Source: Deinococcus cellulosilyticus NBRC 106333 = KACC 11606 (GTDB taxonomy: Bacteria > Deinococcota > Deinococci > Deinococcales > Deinococcaceae). Taken from it: a stretch of 64,000 nucleotides of DNA. Location of the stretch: positions 15,462 through 79,461 of the forward strand of contig NZ_BJXB01000027.1 of NCBI RefSeq assembly GCF_007990775.1. Reading direction: 5' to 3'. Every line of letters begins with the position of its first letter. Position 1 is the first letter of the stretch. The position numbers and the translations under genes are program-made. A model generated the notes under the pieces. It did not search any database and had not been told where the DNA came from. It saw only the letters and a program-made list of their open reading frames with translations. Shown here piece by piece: positions 17,076 through 25,889 of this stretch.

Positions 17076-17663
17076 TCAGGGCTGCTGGATTTCAGGTTCC
17101 AGCACCTCCAGAATGGCTTCTGGCGTGGTGAAGACAAAAGCCTTCCAGCCTGCTTCCTTTGCGGCCTCCACGTTCTTCACCTGATCGTCCCAGAAGTAGA
17201 TGTCTCCCTCTCCCAGTTTCTCCCCGACTTTCTGGAAGTATTCCGGGTCGGGTTTTTTCGCACCCAGATGTGCCGAGGCAAAGATGCCATCAAAATGGTC
17301 CTGCAGCCGCTCCCAGAGGTAACCTGCCCGGTGAATTTCCTGGTTGGTCGCCAGATGGATGGGATAACCCTGCTCTTTCAGCCGGTCCACCACGGCAAGC
17401 ACTTCGTGGTTGGGAACAAAATCCACCTCGAACCATTCGGCAAGAAAGTCATCCACGGTGCCGGGATACCCCCACATCGGCAACTCAGGCGCGAGGGCAT
17501 CCCGGATGTTCACCTCGCCTTTCAGGCACTGGTGAAAAATGCCCATGAAGAAGCGGTTGAGGACCTCCTCGGACAGACCGTATTTTTCAGCAACCTGAAT
17601 GGAAAAGAGCTGGTGTGGGGGCTTCAATATCACGCCATCAATGTCAAAAAGCAAAACCGTCAT
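17076..17663 (-). CDS. HAD family hydrolase
   Basis: This 195-residue phosphatase-like protein has all HAD motifs: nucleophile DIDGV at the N-terminus, HLATNQ (motif II), and KKPDPEYF with FWDDQVKNV (motifs III and IV). The cap is of the alpha-helical kind. It resembles epoxide hydrolase-N/YihX-type phosphatases, but the substrate is unknown. The ATG lies seven bases after TATCCT on the minus strand, consistent with a leaderless message. It converges with the phosphotransferase gene. Confidence 0.88.
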   Translation of the reverse strand: MTVLLFDIDGVILKPPHQLFSIQVAEKYGLSEEVLNRFFMGIFHQCLKGEVNIRDALAPELPMWGYPGTVDDFLAEWFEVDFVPNHEVLAVVDRLKEQGYPIHLATNQEIHRAGYLWERLQDHFDGIFASAHLGAKKPDPEYFQKVGEKLGEGDIYFWDDQVKNVEAAKEAGWKAFVFTTPEAILEVLEPEIQQP

Positions 17664-17670
17664 GCTTTTC

Positions 17671-17676
17671 AGGATA
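17671..17676 (-). promoter_or_regulatory. TANNNT -10, leaderless HAD gene
   Basis: The minus strand reads TATCCT, seven bases before the HAD ATG. No ribosome-binding site is visible. Confidence 0.5.
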
Positions 17677-17720
17677 ACCAGTGTGCATGGGCAACACCGT
17701 TGGATGTGTTCAGATCAGGG

Positions 17721-17849
17721 GAAAGCTGAGGGCTGAGAGCCGAGGGCAAAAAGCAGAAGGCAACAAACTGCATGTGCTGCGATTGGACCAGAGAGTCAAA
17801 AGCCCGGTTGATCTTTTGCTGACTGCTGATGGCTGACTGCTGATGGCTG
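17721..17849. repeat. GCTGA-type repeat region
   Basis: Blocks of GCTGAGGGCTGA and of GCTGACTGCTGATGGCTGA bound this stretch between the HAD and P450 genes. The first block also has the AGCAGAAGGC variant. The 218-base gap holds no gene. Confidence 0.6.
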
Positions 17850-17881
17850 TTGTCCAGCGCCGTTTCATTTTCAGGTCTGGT

Positions 17882-19081
17882 TTACCGTTTCATCCTGACC
17901 CGCAGTTCAGTGAGGCCCCGCAGGGTGAAATTGGGGCGGTAGGTGAGGTGCTGCTGTTGCAACTCAAAACGGCTGAACCGCTCAAGCAGTTTCTCAAAGA
18001 CCACTTTTGCTTCCAGACGGGCCAGACTTGCCCCCAGGCAGTAATGGTGTCCTGCAGCAAGGGCGAGGTGTTTGCTGGCATCCCGGCGCAAATTCAGGGT
18101 GTGCGGGTCATGAAAGACCCTGGGGTCGCGGTTGGCAGCGGCCAGCATCACCTGAATCTGGGTTCCTGCTGGGACGTTCTGGCCTGCGATCTCCATTTCA
18201 CCCTTGAGCACCCTTGAGGTGGCCTGGACGGGGCTCACGAAACGCAGCAGTTCTTCCACTGCGCCGTCCATCAATTCAGGATGTGCCCGCAGGTCTGCAA
18301 GCTGTTCCGGATGGGTGATCAGTGCGTGCAGGCCACTGGCGATCAGGTTGGTGGTGGTTTCATGCCCGGCCACCAGCAGGAGCACGGCGTTGGAGAGCAG
18401 TTCCTCGCTGCTCAGTTTGTCTCCCTCAAGTTCTGCTCCGGCCAGGGCGGTCATCAGTCCAGGCTGGGGATTCTCCCGGAGGTCATCGGCGACCCGCCTG
18501 AAGTAGACGTTCATGTCCTGCACGTCCTGCATGATTCTGGGCATCATGATCTGGCTTTCCACACCCCCATCGAGCAGCACCGCGATGCTTTCCGACCACC
18601 GTTTGAACCGGGAGGCGTCTTCTGCATTGAGGCCCAGCATCTTCACAATGACCGTGACCGGGAGGGGTCCGGCCAGATCCTGAAGCACCTCCATCCCGTC
18701 CTGGGCGGCAACCCCATCCAGAATGTCATCAAGGAGTTCCTCAATCAGGCCGCGCATTTCTGCAACGACCCTGGGGGTGAAGGCCTGACTGACCAGGCTG
18801 CGCAGGCGGGTGTGGTTCGGCGGGTCCCGGAACAGCATCATGTGGTAGAGCGCATTCACCGGCATGAACTCGGGTTTCCTGAGGTCCTCTGCAGACAGGC
18901 TGAGCCGCTCCACACTGGCCCTCGGGTCCCTGAGGAGGGCGGCATTCTCCGGGTGTCCGGTGACAAAAACACTGTTCCAGTCTGGCATGTATATGGCCGG
19001 ACTGTGGTTTCTCAGGTTGTCATAGAAGGGGTAGGGGTTCTGTATGCCTTCGGCGGTGAAGAGGTTCTGAATGTCTTGCAT
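17882..19081 (-). CDS. Cytochrome P450
   Basis: This 399-residue soluble bacterial P450 would hydroxylate or epoxidise a small organic substrate using electrons from a redox partner encoded elsewhere. The I-helix motif AGHETTTN, the ExxR region (ELLRFVSPVQATSR) and the heme loop GHHYCLGASLARLE, with the cysteine ligand C348, are present. The heme loop has Ala-Ala-Gly where most P450s have FGxG. The start has a GGAAGGAG site. No ferredoxin or biosynthetic genes flank it, so its role is open. Confidence 0.92.
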   Translation of the reverse strand: MQDIQNLFTAEGIQNPYPFYDNLRNHSPAIYMPDWNSVFVTGHPENAALLRDPRASVERLSLSAEDLRKPEFMPVNALYHMMLFRDPPNHTRLRSLVSQAFTPRVVAEMRGLIEELLDDILDGVAAQDGMEVLQDLAGPLPVTVIVKMLGLNAEDASRFKRWSESIAVLLDGGVESQIMMPRIMQDVQDMNVYFRRVADDLRENPQPGLMTALAGAELEGDKLSSEELLSNAVLLLVAGHETTTNLIASGLHALITHPEQLADLRAHPELMDGAVEELLRFVSPVQATSRVLKGEMEIAGQNVPAGTQIQVMLAAANRDPRVFHDPHTLNLRRDASKHLALAAGHHYCLGASLARLEAKVVFEKLLERFSRFELQQQHLTYRPNFTLRGLTELRVRMKR

Positions 19082-19277
19082 GGGGCTCCTTCCCTGAGGG
19101 TACGAGAATGCCTGTGCAGGGTTCCCGCCCGGTGTTTTTCAGTGTGCAGGTGTCCAGCTTGAAATTCGGGTTTGAAACTCAAGCAGCTGGGGACTGTTGT
19201 GTGGGCGAGGCAACATTCCAGGTAAGGAAATTTTAAGAGACTCTGGTCACATAATAGGTGAACCCTACGGAGACCTC

Positions 19278-21311
19278 ATGGCTGCCCCCAGAACCCCTGC
19301 CCCATCCAGCCCGCGTGACATCGCCCAGCAGATGCTGCTGGTGCTGCAGGATGTGACTTCTGCCCGCACGGTGGAACTTCACCATCCGCAGTGGGGAGAA
19401 CTGACGGTGGGAGAGCCCTCGAAGCATGCCCTCCCCACCCTGACCCTGCACACCCCCGATGGTCTGGGCCAGATCGTGCTGCAAGGCGAGCACCTGAAGC
19501 ACATCGAGAAAGACGTGCACAGGGCGCAGAGTTATGTGGAGACCATCCTCAACCTCTCCCGTCTGATGGCCAGTGAGAGCGGCATTCAGGACCTGCTGAA
19601 ACAGGCCCTGGAGGTTCTGCAGGAATCAATCCAGATGGATCTGGTCTTTGTCCTGAAGATGAACCGTGAGGGGTATGGTGTGGATGAAGTGCTGTCTCTG
19701 GGCACAGCCAGCATCCCTGAAGACGTCCCCCAGCAGTTGTTCCTGGGGGGAAGCATTGCCTGGGAAGCCCTGCGCACCCAGCACCCGAAACACCATCCGG
19801 CCCTGCCTGCAGCTTCTGGACCTGTGGAGGTGATGGTGTTCCCGCTGCACCTGCGGGAAGGTGAAGGCCGCATCCTCGTGGTGGGCAGGCAGCAGGGCAC
19901 CCCCTGGCTCCCCGAGGAAAGGACCCTGCTGGAATCCATGGCCCTGGGCATTCGCATGGTGCACCAGCAAGGAGAATACGTGCGGCACCTCAGGGACGTG
20001 GCCCTGATCGATGCCCTGACCGGTCTGGCCAACCGTCGCGCCTTTGAGAGTGACCTCGAAGATGCCCTGCAGGATGCCCAGCACAGGGGCCTTTCGCTGG
20101 GGGTGATGGTGCTGGACCTGGACGGACTCAAGAAAGTCAACGACCAGCAAGGCCATGAGAGAGGGGATGCCCTGCTGCGCACCTTCGGGGAGGCCCTCAA
20201 GCAGCACCTCAGGCAATCGGACCCCGCCTACCGTCTGGGCGGAGATGAATTTGCAGTGATCCTCAAGAACCTGCAGCCCGGTCAGCTGTCCATTCTGGAA
20301 ACCCGACTGGCCTCCATCAGGAGCACCGTGCGTCAGAAGGGGTTCGCCGAAGCAGACGCCAGTGCAGGGGTTGCTTTCCTGGGCCGGGATGGAGAGACCC
20401 CTGGTGAACTCTGCCGGGTGGCCGATGAGCGCATGTACGCCCAGAAAGCCGTGCACAAAAACCACCAGCAGGCCAGCCTGCTTGGATCGGTCAGCCCCAG
20501 GGCCGCGTGGCAGACCCTGCGTTCCACGCTGGAACTGCTCTCCCACGACCAGGAGGCCGGTCCAAAATTCTGGCGCACCCTGCTGCAGGCCGCCATTCAA
20601 ACCATCCCCAGCGTTGAAGCAGGGTCCATGGACGTCTGTCATGAAGGTTATTACGTGGTTGCGGCACAGGTCGGTTACGAGGACGAAATCCTGGGCATCC
20701 AGCTCAGCGAGGACAGCCAGTTGAAATGGTACGGCAAGGGCAGAGACAACTACCTGAAAGGCGTGCCCCGCCTGCTGTACGGTCTGGAGATTGCCCGTCA
20801 TTCCAGTGCCACCATCGAACACGACAAGTACGAGGTGTTTGATGACGCGGGATCGCTGGCGCAGGTCAAGAGCACCATTTTGCTTCCCATCGTGGTGGAC
20901 GGACACCCCATTGCCCACATGAACCTCGACAACCACACCGTGGAACAGGCCTTCAGCCAGGAGGCCATCGAGATAGCCATGGACTTTGCTGCGCAGGTTG
21001 CTGCCCTTCTGCTGGCCCAGCAACGCCGGGAGATCATCGCTGAACGGGAGCACCACATGAAACTCCTTCAGGACTTCACCCGCGAGGTGCTGCACCTGCA
21101 GTCGGAAGCGGAACGCCTGGAGTCTTTGCGTGCCCTGGCCATGCAGCTTCTCAACACCCATCAGGTGACGCTCGATGAAAACCCGCAGGGCAAGTTCAGC
21201 CTGCGCCTGCCACACGGTTACCTGAATGCTGTTCCTGAAAAAGGAGATGCCCTCTCCAGATCCGGGAGAGAGCACCTCGGGATTGCTGCCCTGCTGCTCG
21301 GCGCAGATTAA
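19278..21311 (+). CDS. GAF-GGDEF diguanylate cyclase with C-terminal GAF-like domain
   Basis: This 677-residue signalling protein probably makes cyclic di-GMP. A GAF-like sensor (about residues 95-250) precedes a GGDEF domain (about 255-395) with ALTGLANRRAF and an intact GGDEF motif at about 321. A second GAF-like domain (about 450-610; STILLPIVVDGHPIAHMNL) and a short coiled helix follow. There is no EAL or HD-GYP domain. The ATG at 19278 was chosen because GGAG lies just upstream and the protein then starts with a natural MAAPRTPAP; the upstream extension looks spurious. CATAAT at 19250-19255 may be the -10. Confidence 0.9.
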   Translation: MAAPRTPAPSSPRDIAQQMLLVLQDVTSARTVELHHPQWGELTVGEPSKHALPTLTLHTPDGLGQIVLQGEHLKHIEKDVHRAQSYVETILNLSRLMASESGIQDLLKQALEVLQESIQMDLVFVLKMNREGYGVDEVLSLGTASIPEDVPQQLFLGGSIAWEALRTQHPKHHPALPAASGPVEVMVFPLHLREGEGRILVVGRQQGTPWLPEERTLLESMALGIRMVHQQGEYVRHLRDVALIDALTGLANRRAFESDLEDALQDAQHRGLSLGVMVLDLDGLKKVNDQQGHERGDALLRTFGEALKQHLRQSDPAYRLGGDEFAVILKNLQPGQLSILETRLASIRSTVRQKGFAEADASAGVAFLGRDGETPGELCRVADERMYAQKAVHKNHQQASLLGSVSPRAAWQTLRSTLELLSHDQEAGPKFWRTLLQAAIQTIPSVEAGSMDVCHEGYYVVAAQVGYEDEILGIQLSEDSQLKWYGKGRDNYLKGVPRLLYGLEIARHSSATIEHDKYEVFDDAGSLAQVKSTILLPIVVDGHPIAHMNLDNHTVEQAFSQEAIEIAMDFAAQVAALLLAQQRREIIAEREHHMKLLQDFTREVLHLQSEAERLESLRALAMQLLNTHQVTLDENPQGKFSLRLPHGYLNAVPEKGDALSRSGREHLGIAALLLGAD

Positions 21312-21314
21312 GTT

Positions 21315-22352
21315 TTACTCTTCCAGAACGTAACCCAGAATCAGCTTGCCTGTGTCTTGCAGGGCGTCCAGATGGGTGCGCTCGTAAGCGTGGCTGGCAT
21401 CCACTCCAGGACCGATCAGGGCTGCGGGATAATTGCCTCCGGCACGCCATGCTGCGCTGGCATCCGAGCCGTAATAAGGGTAGATGTCGATTTTCAGTTC
21501 GATTCCAGCCCGTCTGGCCGCTTCCCGCAGGCGGTTGCCAAGCGCATGGTCATAAGGCCCGGAGGAATCCTTGACGCAAAGGGTGCAGTGGTGCTCACTG
21601 GAGGCCTGTCCCTTCCCAATGGCGGCCATGTCCACAGCAATCAGTTCCTCGGTGTCGTGGGGGATGCCCACCGAAGCCCCGTGCCCGACCTCCTCATAGT
21701 TGCTGATGAAGAAGTGAACGGTGTGCTTCAGGGGCAGTTGCTGCTCCAGAACCGCCTTGGTGACCCCCAGAAAGATCGCCACAGCGGCCTTGTTGTCCAG
21801 GTGGCGGCTTTTCAGGTACCCCGCATCCGTCAGTTCAGCACGGGGGTCCCAGGAAACAAAATCTCCAACCTGAATGCCCAGGGCAAGGGTTTCTTCTGCG
21901 CTGCTGGTGCGGGCATCAATGCGCACCTCGATGGTCTCCTCGGTGCGCTTCAGGTCCCGCAGTTCTGAACCCCACACGTGGGTGCTCTGTTTGGTGTTCA
22001 CCACGGTGCCCGTGAGGGTCTGACCATCGTTCAGGTGGATGGTGCAGTATTCCCCTTCCACAGTGGCCCAGTCGTACCCGCCCAGAGCGGTGAGCTTCAG
22101 GCGGCCATTGTCCTTGATCTCTTTGACCATGGCCCCGAGGGTGTCGATGTGGGCACTGAAAGCCACGGTTTTGCCTTCTTCACTGCCCTTGAGGGTCCAG
22201 TACAGTGCCCCTTTGGGGGTGCATTCCGGACTCACTCCGAGGTCATGCAGCATGCGGGACAGCACCTCCATGCCTGCAGCCGTCATGCCGGTGGGAGAGG
22301 GGGTGCGCAGCAGGGTCAGCAGCTGTTCTGCAACATAGTGGTGGTTGATCAT
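21315..22352 (-). CDS. M42 family metallopeptidase
   Basis: This 345-residue dinuclear-zinc aminopeptidase belongs to the M42 (glutamyl aminopeptidase/endoglucanase-M) family. Metal and catalytic motifs are SAHIDTLG, HLDNKAAVA, NYEEVGHGAS and AVDMAAIGKG, with a late TYERTH-like segment (SHAYERTH). It trims peptides in the cytoplasm. The start is the ATG seven bases after TATGCT on the minus strand; an ATG four codons upstream lies within that -10 element and is less likely. A repeat element follows immediately upstream. Confidence 0.9.
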   Translation of the reverse strand: MINHHYVAEQLLTLLRTPSPTGMTAAGMEVLSRMLHDLGVSPECTPKGALYWTLKGSEEGKTVAFSAHIDTLGAMVKEIKDNGRLKLTALGGYDWATVEGEYCTIHLNDGQTLTGTVVNTKQSTHVWGSELRDLKRTEETIEVRIDARTSSAEETLALGIQVGDFVSWDPRAELTDAGYLKSRHLDNKAAVAIFLGVTKAVLEQQLPLKHTVHFFISNYEEVGHGASVGIPHDTEELIAVDMAAIGKGQASSEHHCTLCVKDSSGPYDHALGNRLREAARRAGIELKIDIYPYYGSDASAAWRAGGNYPAALIGPGVDASHAYERTHLDALQDTGKLILGYVLEE

Positions 22353-22359
22353 GGCACAC

Positions 22360-22365
22360 AGCATA
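22360..22365 (-). promoter_or_regulatory. TANNNT -10, leaderless M42 gene
   Basis: The minus strand reads TATGCT, seven bases before the ATG at 22352. Confidence 0.55.
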
Positions 22366-22547
22366 AGCGATCAGCGGTCGGCCGTCAGCAGTCAGCAGAT
22401 GGATGAAGCAACGCCTCTGTTGAAAGTCGGAATCTGCGGACCTCTTTGCTGCAGCTCCACCCGGAGGGTTCTGGAGAAGCTTCAGCTCCTGTCTGTTTTT
22501 TGCTGACGGTTGATCGCTGAGGGCTGATCGCTGAGGGCTGACGGCTC
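22366..22547. repeat. MITE-like element with inverted GCTGA-rich ends (182 bp)
   Basis: The left end reads AGCGATCAGCGGTCGGCCG followed by further TCAGC units. The right end is GCTGACGGTTGATCGCTGA and continues GGGCTGATCGCTGAGG, in inverted sense. The length matches the element at 36029-36210. It has no coding frame of its own. Confidence 0.65.
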
Positions 22548-23034
22548 AATTCACGTTTCCCTGCGCCACCACCATGTTCGAGAAGGTCACGGTGCCCAGC
22601 AGACCTGCATCCACCTGCACGTTGGTTTTCACCAGGTAATCCACCCGGCGTCCCTGGGCAATGTCTGCGATCTTGCTGGCAAGGTTGAGGCCCACCGGAA
22701 GGGTGAATTCGGTGGTGACCACATCGCTGCCGTTGGGCTGAAGGCTCAAATTGGGAATCACCGCCTGCCCGAAGTTCTGTCCATCAAGCAACAGGTCCCC
22801 CTGAATGCGGCGAATCTGCAGGCCGAAAGCATTGGGGTTGGTCACCCGTACATCCATGCGGAAAGTGGCCTCTCCTTCAAAAGGATTCAGAAGGTTGGGG
22901 ATGGTGTATCGGGTCATCTGAAAGCTTTGCACCTGAAACTCTGGTGGCTGGACGGTGGTTTTCACCACGGCACAACCCGAGGTGAGGGCAGCAAAAAAGG
23001 TCAGCAGCAGTGGATTTTTCAGAACCTTGATCAT
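22546..23034 (-). CDS. LEA14-like (WHy domain) lipoprotein
   Basis: This 162-residue lipoprotein has a signal ending LTSGC and a single WHy/LEA-14 type beta domain (DVRVTNPNAFGLQIRRIQGD). Such domains are linked to desiccation or stress tolerance, which fits the proposed lineage, but the function here is inferred. The ATG at 23034 is chosen because it starts the lipoprotein signal and lies six bases after TACACT on the minus strand. The much longer upstream frame has no lipobox at its start and overlaps a small gene on the other strand. Confidence 0.85.
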   Translation of the reverse strand: MIKVLKNPLLLTFFAALTSGCAVVKTTVQPPEFQVQSFQMTRYTIPNLLNPFEGEATFRMDVRVTNPNAFGLQIRRIQGDLLLDGQNFGQAVIPNLSLQPNGSDVVTTEFTLPVGLNLASKIADIAQGRRVDYLVKTNVQVDAGLLGTVTFSNMVVAQGNVN

Positions 23035-23040
23035 GGCCCC

Positions 23041-23046
23041 AGTGTA
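23041..23046 (-). promoter_or_regulatory. TANNNT -10, leaderless LEA14-like gene
   Basis: The minus strand reads TACACT, six bases before the ATG at 23034. Confidence 0.55.
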
Positions 23047-23104
23047 ACTTGTGTGCCCCCACACAAATGAAAGCCAGCTTAAGGAAACCTTGGGAGGCTT
23101 TTCC

Positions 23105-23112
23105 ACGTATCT
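23105..23112 (+). promoter_or_regulatory. ACGTATCT motif before a small membrane gene
   Basis: The same eight bases stand at the same distance (six bases) before the ATG of the small membrane gene at 39166 on the other strand. It may be a -10 (GTATCT) or a shared regulatory site. Confidence 0.45.
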
Positions 23113-23118
23113 ATAAGC

Positions 23119-23256
23119 ATGTTCGTGATCGTGTCCATCCTGGTGGTCCTGCTGGCAGTGCTCGCAGGCCAGCAAGTGCAAAAGAACCTCCGTCCCATTC
23201 CTGTGCGGACCCGTGAGCAGGAAGCACGGGAACGTCGGAACCAGTTCCGCCGATAA
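23119..23256 (+). CDS. Small membrane protein, 45 aa
   Basis: This short gene runs from ATG at 23119 to TAA at 23256. The peptide begins MFVIVSILVVLLAVLAGQQV, a single membrane helix, followed by a strongly basic tail (RTREQEARERRNQFRR). A perfect palindromic terminator follows after 26 bases. It lies divergent from the LEA14-like lipoprotein gene, with 84 bases between the starts. No family recognised; the topology is that of small membrane regulators or assembly factors. Confidence rests on the clean membrane helix plus terminator. Confidence 0.65.
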   Translation: MFVIVSILVVLLAVLAGQQVQKNLRPIPVRTREQEARERRNQFRR

Positions 23257-23282
23257 GCCTTTCCAAAACCCAGAACAAACCC

Positions 23283-23308
23283 AAACCCCTGGAATTCCAG
23301 GGGTTTTT
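23283..23308 (+). terminator. Terminator of the 45-aa membrane protein gene
   Basis: AAACCCCTGGAA pairs with TTCCAGGGGTTT and is followed by TT, forming a near-perfect hairpin at 23283-23306. Confidence 0.85.
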
Positions 23309-23397
23309 GCTGACTGTTTCTTGTGGGCGAGCACTGCAACTTTTGTCTGGCGTTGTTCGCTGTGAACCGTCTGCTGTGAACGGACCCCTTCCCGGGA

Positions 23398-24909
23398 TCA
23401 GCGAGGAAAAGTCAGGGCTTCGCGCTTCCCTCCAAGGGTGTCCCACAGGGTGAAATCTGCCCGTGCCCCTTCCCGGATGATGCCATAATCTTCCCAGCCC
23501 ACCGCGAGAGCCGGACCCCGGGTGTGCGCCCACAGGGTTTCTTCGGCAGTGAGGCACTCCTGAGGGCTGAACGGTGCTCCATCAAGGCCCAGACGTTTCG
23601 TTGCGGCTTCAAAGCTGAGCCTGGGATCAGGGCTTGCCACCGGGCCATCCGAACCGAAAGCGAGCAGGGCTCCCGCTTGCTTCAGGCTCCTGACGGCATA
23701 GGTGCCGTCCTCCAGATGGGGCACCAGTTCCCGGACCAGTCTGGCGTCTCCGATCAGGTGCACGGGTTGCATGGAGGCCGTCACCTGCAGTTCTCCAAAG
23801 CGCACAATGTCCTGTGGGCTCAGGTGCTGGGCGTGTTCCAGCCTGAGGTGCAGGCCCTTCTGGTCTGCCAGGGGTTTCAATTCTTCATAAAGGTCCAGCA
23901 GCACCCGGTTCGCCTGGTCTCCGATGGCATGCACGGTGGGAATGAATCCATGCTGCAGGGCTTTTTCTGCCCTCTCACGGATCAGTTCAGGCTGGTCCAG
24001 AATCATCGGGGTGGCCTGCGGATTCTGGTATCCCGGAGCGAGCATCCAGGCGGTCTGGCTTCCCAGAGCACCATCCAGGAAGAATTTCACCCCTCCGAGT
24101 TTCACCCGGTCCCCATGCCCACCATACAGACCAAGCCCAATGGCATGCTCCAGTTCGGTGTGAGGAATGCAGGCCCACACGCGCAGGGGCAACTCCCCCT
24201 GCTGTTCCAGATGCATCAGGGCCCGCAGGTGGTCTGCTGGCTCGTAGGCCATGGTGTGCACGGCGGTGTAACCGAAATCCCGCATGGTTTTCACCGCAAG
24301 GCGGGCTGCCTTCAGGGTCTCTTCCCAGGTGGGTGCAGGGATGCTCGCCTGCACCCGTTCACTCGCCGACTCCAGCAGGTACCCCGTCAGCAAACCATTG
24401 ACCCGCACCAGTTCGCCCCCTTCAGGATCAGGGGTGCTGTCGGTCAGTCCAGCGGTTTTCAGGGCAAGAGAATTGGCCCACGCGCTGTGCAGGTCCCGGG
24501 AATACAGCAGCACCGGACGGTCCGGGATCACCTCATCCAGCAGGCCCCGCGCCGGGTAATCACTGAGCCCGAGTTCGGTGATGGTGTACCCTCCACCCAC
24601 AATCCAGCCTTCCGGATGCTGAAGGGCGTACTCCCGCAGCCTCTGCTGCACCTCAGCAACCGAACTGCAGCCCTCCAGATTCACCTGTGAGAGCCTGAAG
24701 CCATAATTCACCAGATGGATGTGGGCATCGGTCAGGCCCGGGGTGAGGATGCGGTCCCCGAAATCCAGCACTTCCGCCTGGGGGGCAATGCCTCGCAGGT
24801 CCTCCACACTCCCAACGGCCCGGATGCGCTCTCCAGACACCAGAACGGCTTCAGCGCGAGGGAGATCGGGATGCAGGGTCAGCACGTCAGCTTTGAGAAG
24901 GTACTCCAT
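23398..24909 (-). CDS. Amidohydrolase family protein (YtcJ-like)
   Basis: This 503-residue metal-dependent hydrolase has the amidohydrolase entry GDRILTPGLTDAHIHL (HxH), the later HAIGDQANR and RLEHAQHL motifs, and FGSDGPVASPDPR carrying the catalytic Asp. The family includes N-substituted formamide deformylases, but substrates are largely unknown. The start is the ATG seven bases after TATGCT; the ORF runs a further 83 codons upstream without a signal and would swallow the promoter. Monocistronic, with AGAAAGCAG repeats upstream. Confidence 0.88.
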   Translation of the reverse strand: MEYLLKADVLTLHPDLPRAEAVLVSGERIRAVGSVEDLRGIAPQAEVLDFGDRILTPGLTDAHIHLVNYGFRLSQVNLEGCSSVAEVQQRLREYALQHPEGWIVGGGYTITELGLSDYPARGLLDEVIPDRPVLLYSRDLHSAWANSLALKTAGLTDSTPDPEGGELVRVNGLLTGYLLESASERVQASIPAPTWEETLKAARLAVKTMRDFGYTAVHTMAYEPADHLRALMHLEQQGELPLRVWACIPHTELEHAIGLGLYGGHGDRVKLGGVKFFLDGALGSQTAWMLAPGYQNPQATPMILDQPELIRERAEKALQHGFIPTVHAIGDQANRVLLDLYEELKPLADQKGLHLRLEHAQHLSPQDIVRFGELQVTASMQPVHLIGDARLVRELVPHLEDGTYAVRSLKQAGALLAFGSDGPVASPDPRLSFEAATKRLGLDGAPFSPQECLTAEETLWAHTRGPALAVGWEDYGIIREGARADFTLWDTLGGKREALTFPR

Positions 24910-24916
24910 GCTGGCA

Positions 24917-24922
24917 AGCATA
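24917..24922 (-). promoter_or_regulatory. TANNNT -10, leaderless amidohydrolase gene
   Basis: The minus strand reads TATGCT, seven bases before the ATG, identical in sequence and spacing to the M42 gene promoter. Confidence 0.55.
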
Positions 24923-25054
24923 ACAATTTCAGGCAGAAAGCAGAAAGCAGAATGCATTGAATCCGTAACCTGATGTGGGCGCTGCTTGCACAGTGCCCTT
25001 GTCTGAAGAAATTTCTCTTCTGACTTTTGCCGCCAAACACTCATGAACGCTGGG

Positions 25055-25060
25055 CATACT
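25055..25060 (+). promoter_or_regulatory. Probable -10 of the phosphoesterase gene
   Basis: CATACT ends seven bases before the GTG start and no ribosome site is present, so the message is probably leaderless. Confidence 0.4.
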
Positions 25061-25067
25061 GAAGGGC

Positions 25068-25889
25068 GTGAAAGTGACCCGACGCCAATTTTTTCAGCGC
25101 ATGGGACTTGCTGCAGCCTCTGTGGTGGGACTTGGAGGATACAGTTTTGCTGAAGCAAGACAATTCGAGGTGAATGAACACACCCTGCCTGTGAAGGGGC
25201 TGCAGTCTGCTGTGCGGGTGGCCCACCTCTCAGATTTGCATTACAGTGCCCTGGTGTCCCTCACACAAATTGAAAGCTGGATCAAGGCCACCATGCAACG
25301 CAGGCCGGACCTGATTCTGATCACCGGGGATTTCATCTCAAATTCTGAAGATTATGCAGGCATTCATGATCTGGGGCGGGTGCTTTCCCAGTTGAGGGCC
25401 CCTCTGGGGGTGTATGGCGTGTGGGGAAACCATGATTACTACTTGCCTCCCGAGCGCCTGATTGAATTTGAACAGGTGCTGCGTCAGGCCGGAATTCGCC
25501 TGCTCAACAATGCCGCAGTCCAGTTGCGTCCCGACCTGCAACTTGCTGGACTCGATGACCTGGTGGAAGGTCTCCCCAGCCTGGAAGCGGCCCTGCAGAA
25601 CCTCAAGCAGGACATTGGGGTGCTCCTGATGAGTCACAACCCGGATGTGCTGCCCCAGGTCCCTGAATGGGTCGACCTCACCCTCTGCGGCCACACCCAC
25701 GGAGGCCAGGTCCGGCTTCCTCTGGTGGGAGCCATTCACATTCCCAGCCGTTTCGGTGAACGGTTTGCGCAGGGTGTTGTCCATGCCCCAGCACGGGGTT
25801 TTGTTTCCAGGGGACTCGGCGTCACCGGGGTGCCTTTTCGTTTTCTTTGCGATGCGGAACTGGTCATGCTAAATTTGCAACCAGTGTGA
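25068..25889 (+). CDS. Tat-exported metallophosphoesterase (YkuE-like)
   Basis: This 273-residue calcineurin-fold phosphodiesterase has the five metal motifs: LSDLHY, GDFIS, GNHDYY, MSHNPD and CGHTHGGQ. A twin-arginine leader (TRRQFFQRMGLAAAS) with hydrophobic stretch and SFAEA cleavage region suggests folded export. YkuE-type enzymes act on cell-wall-associated or lipid phosphoesters. The start is a GTG. The stop overlaps the GTG of the GNAT gene by four bases. Confidence 0.9.
   Translation: MKVTRRQFFQRMGLAAASVVGLGGYSFAEARQFEVNEHTLPVKGLQSAVRVAHLSDLHYSALVSLTQIESWIKATMQRRPDLILITGDFISNSEDYAGIHDLGRVLSQLRAPLGVYGVWGNHDYYLPPERLIEFEQVLRQAGIRLLNNAAVQLRPDLQLAGLDDLVEGLPSLEAALQNLKQDIGVLLMSHNPDVLPQVPEWVDLTLCGHTHGGQVRLPLVGAIHIPSRFGERFAQGVVHAPARGFVSRGLGVTGVPFRFLCDAELVMLNLQPV

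Noticed and set aside
17721..17849. CRISPR-like repeats
   Set aside because: The GCTGA units vary, have no spacers of constant length and match dispersed copies elsewhere.
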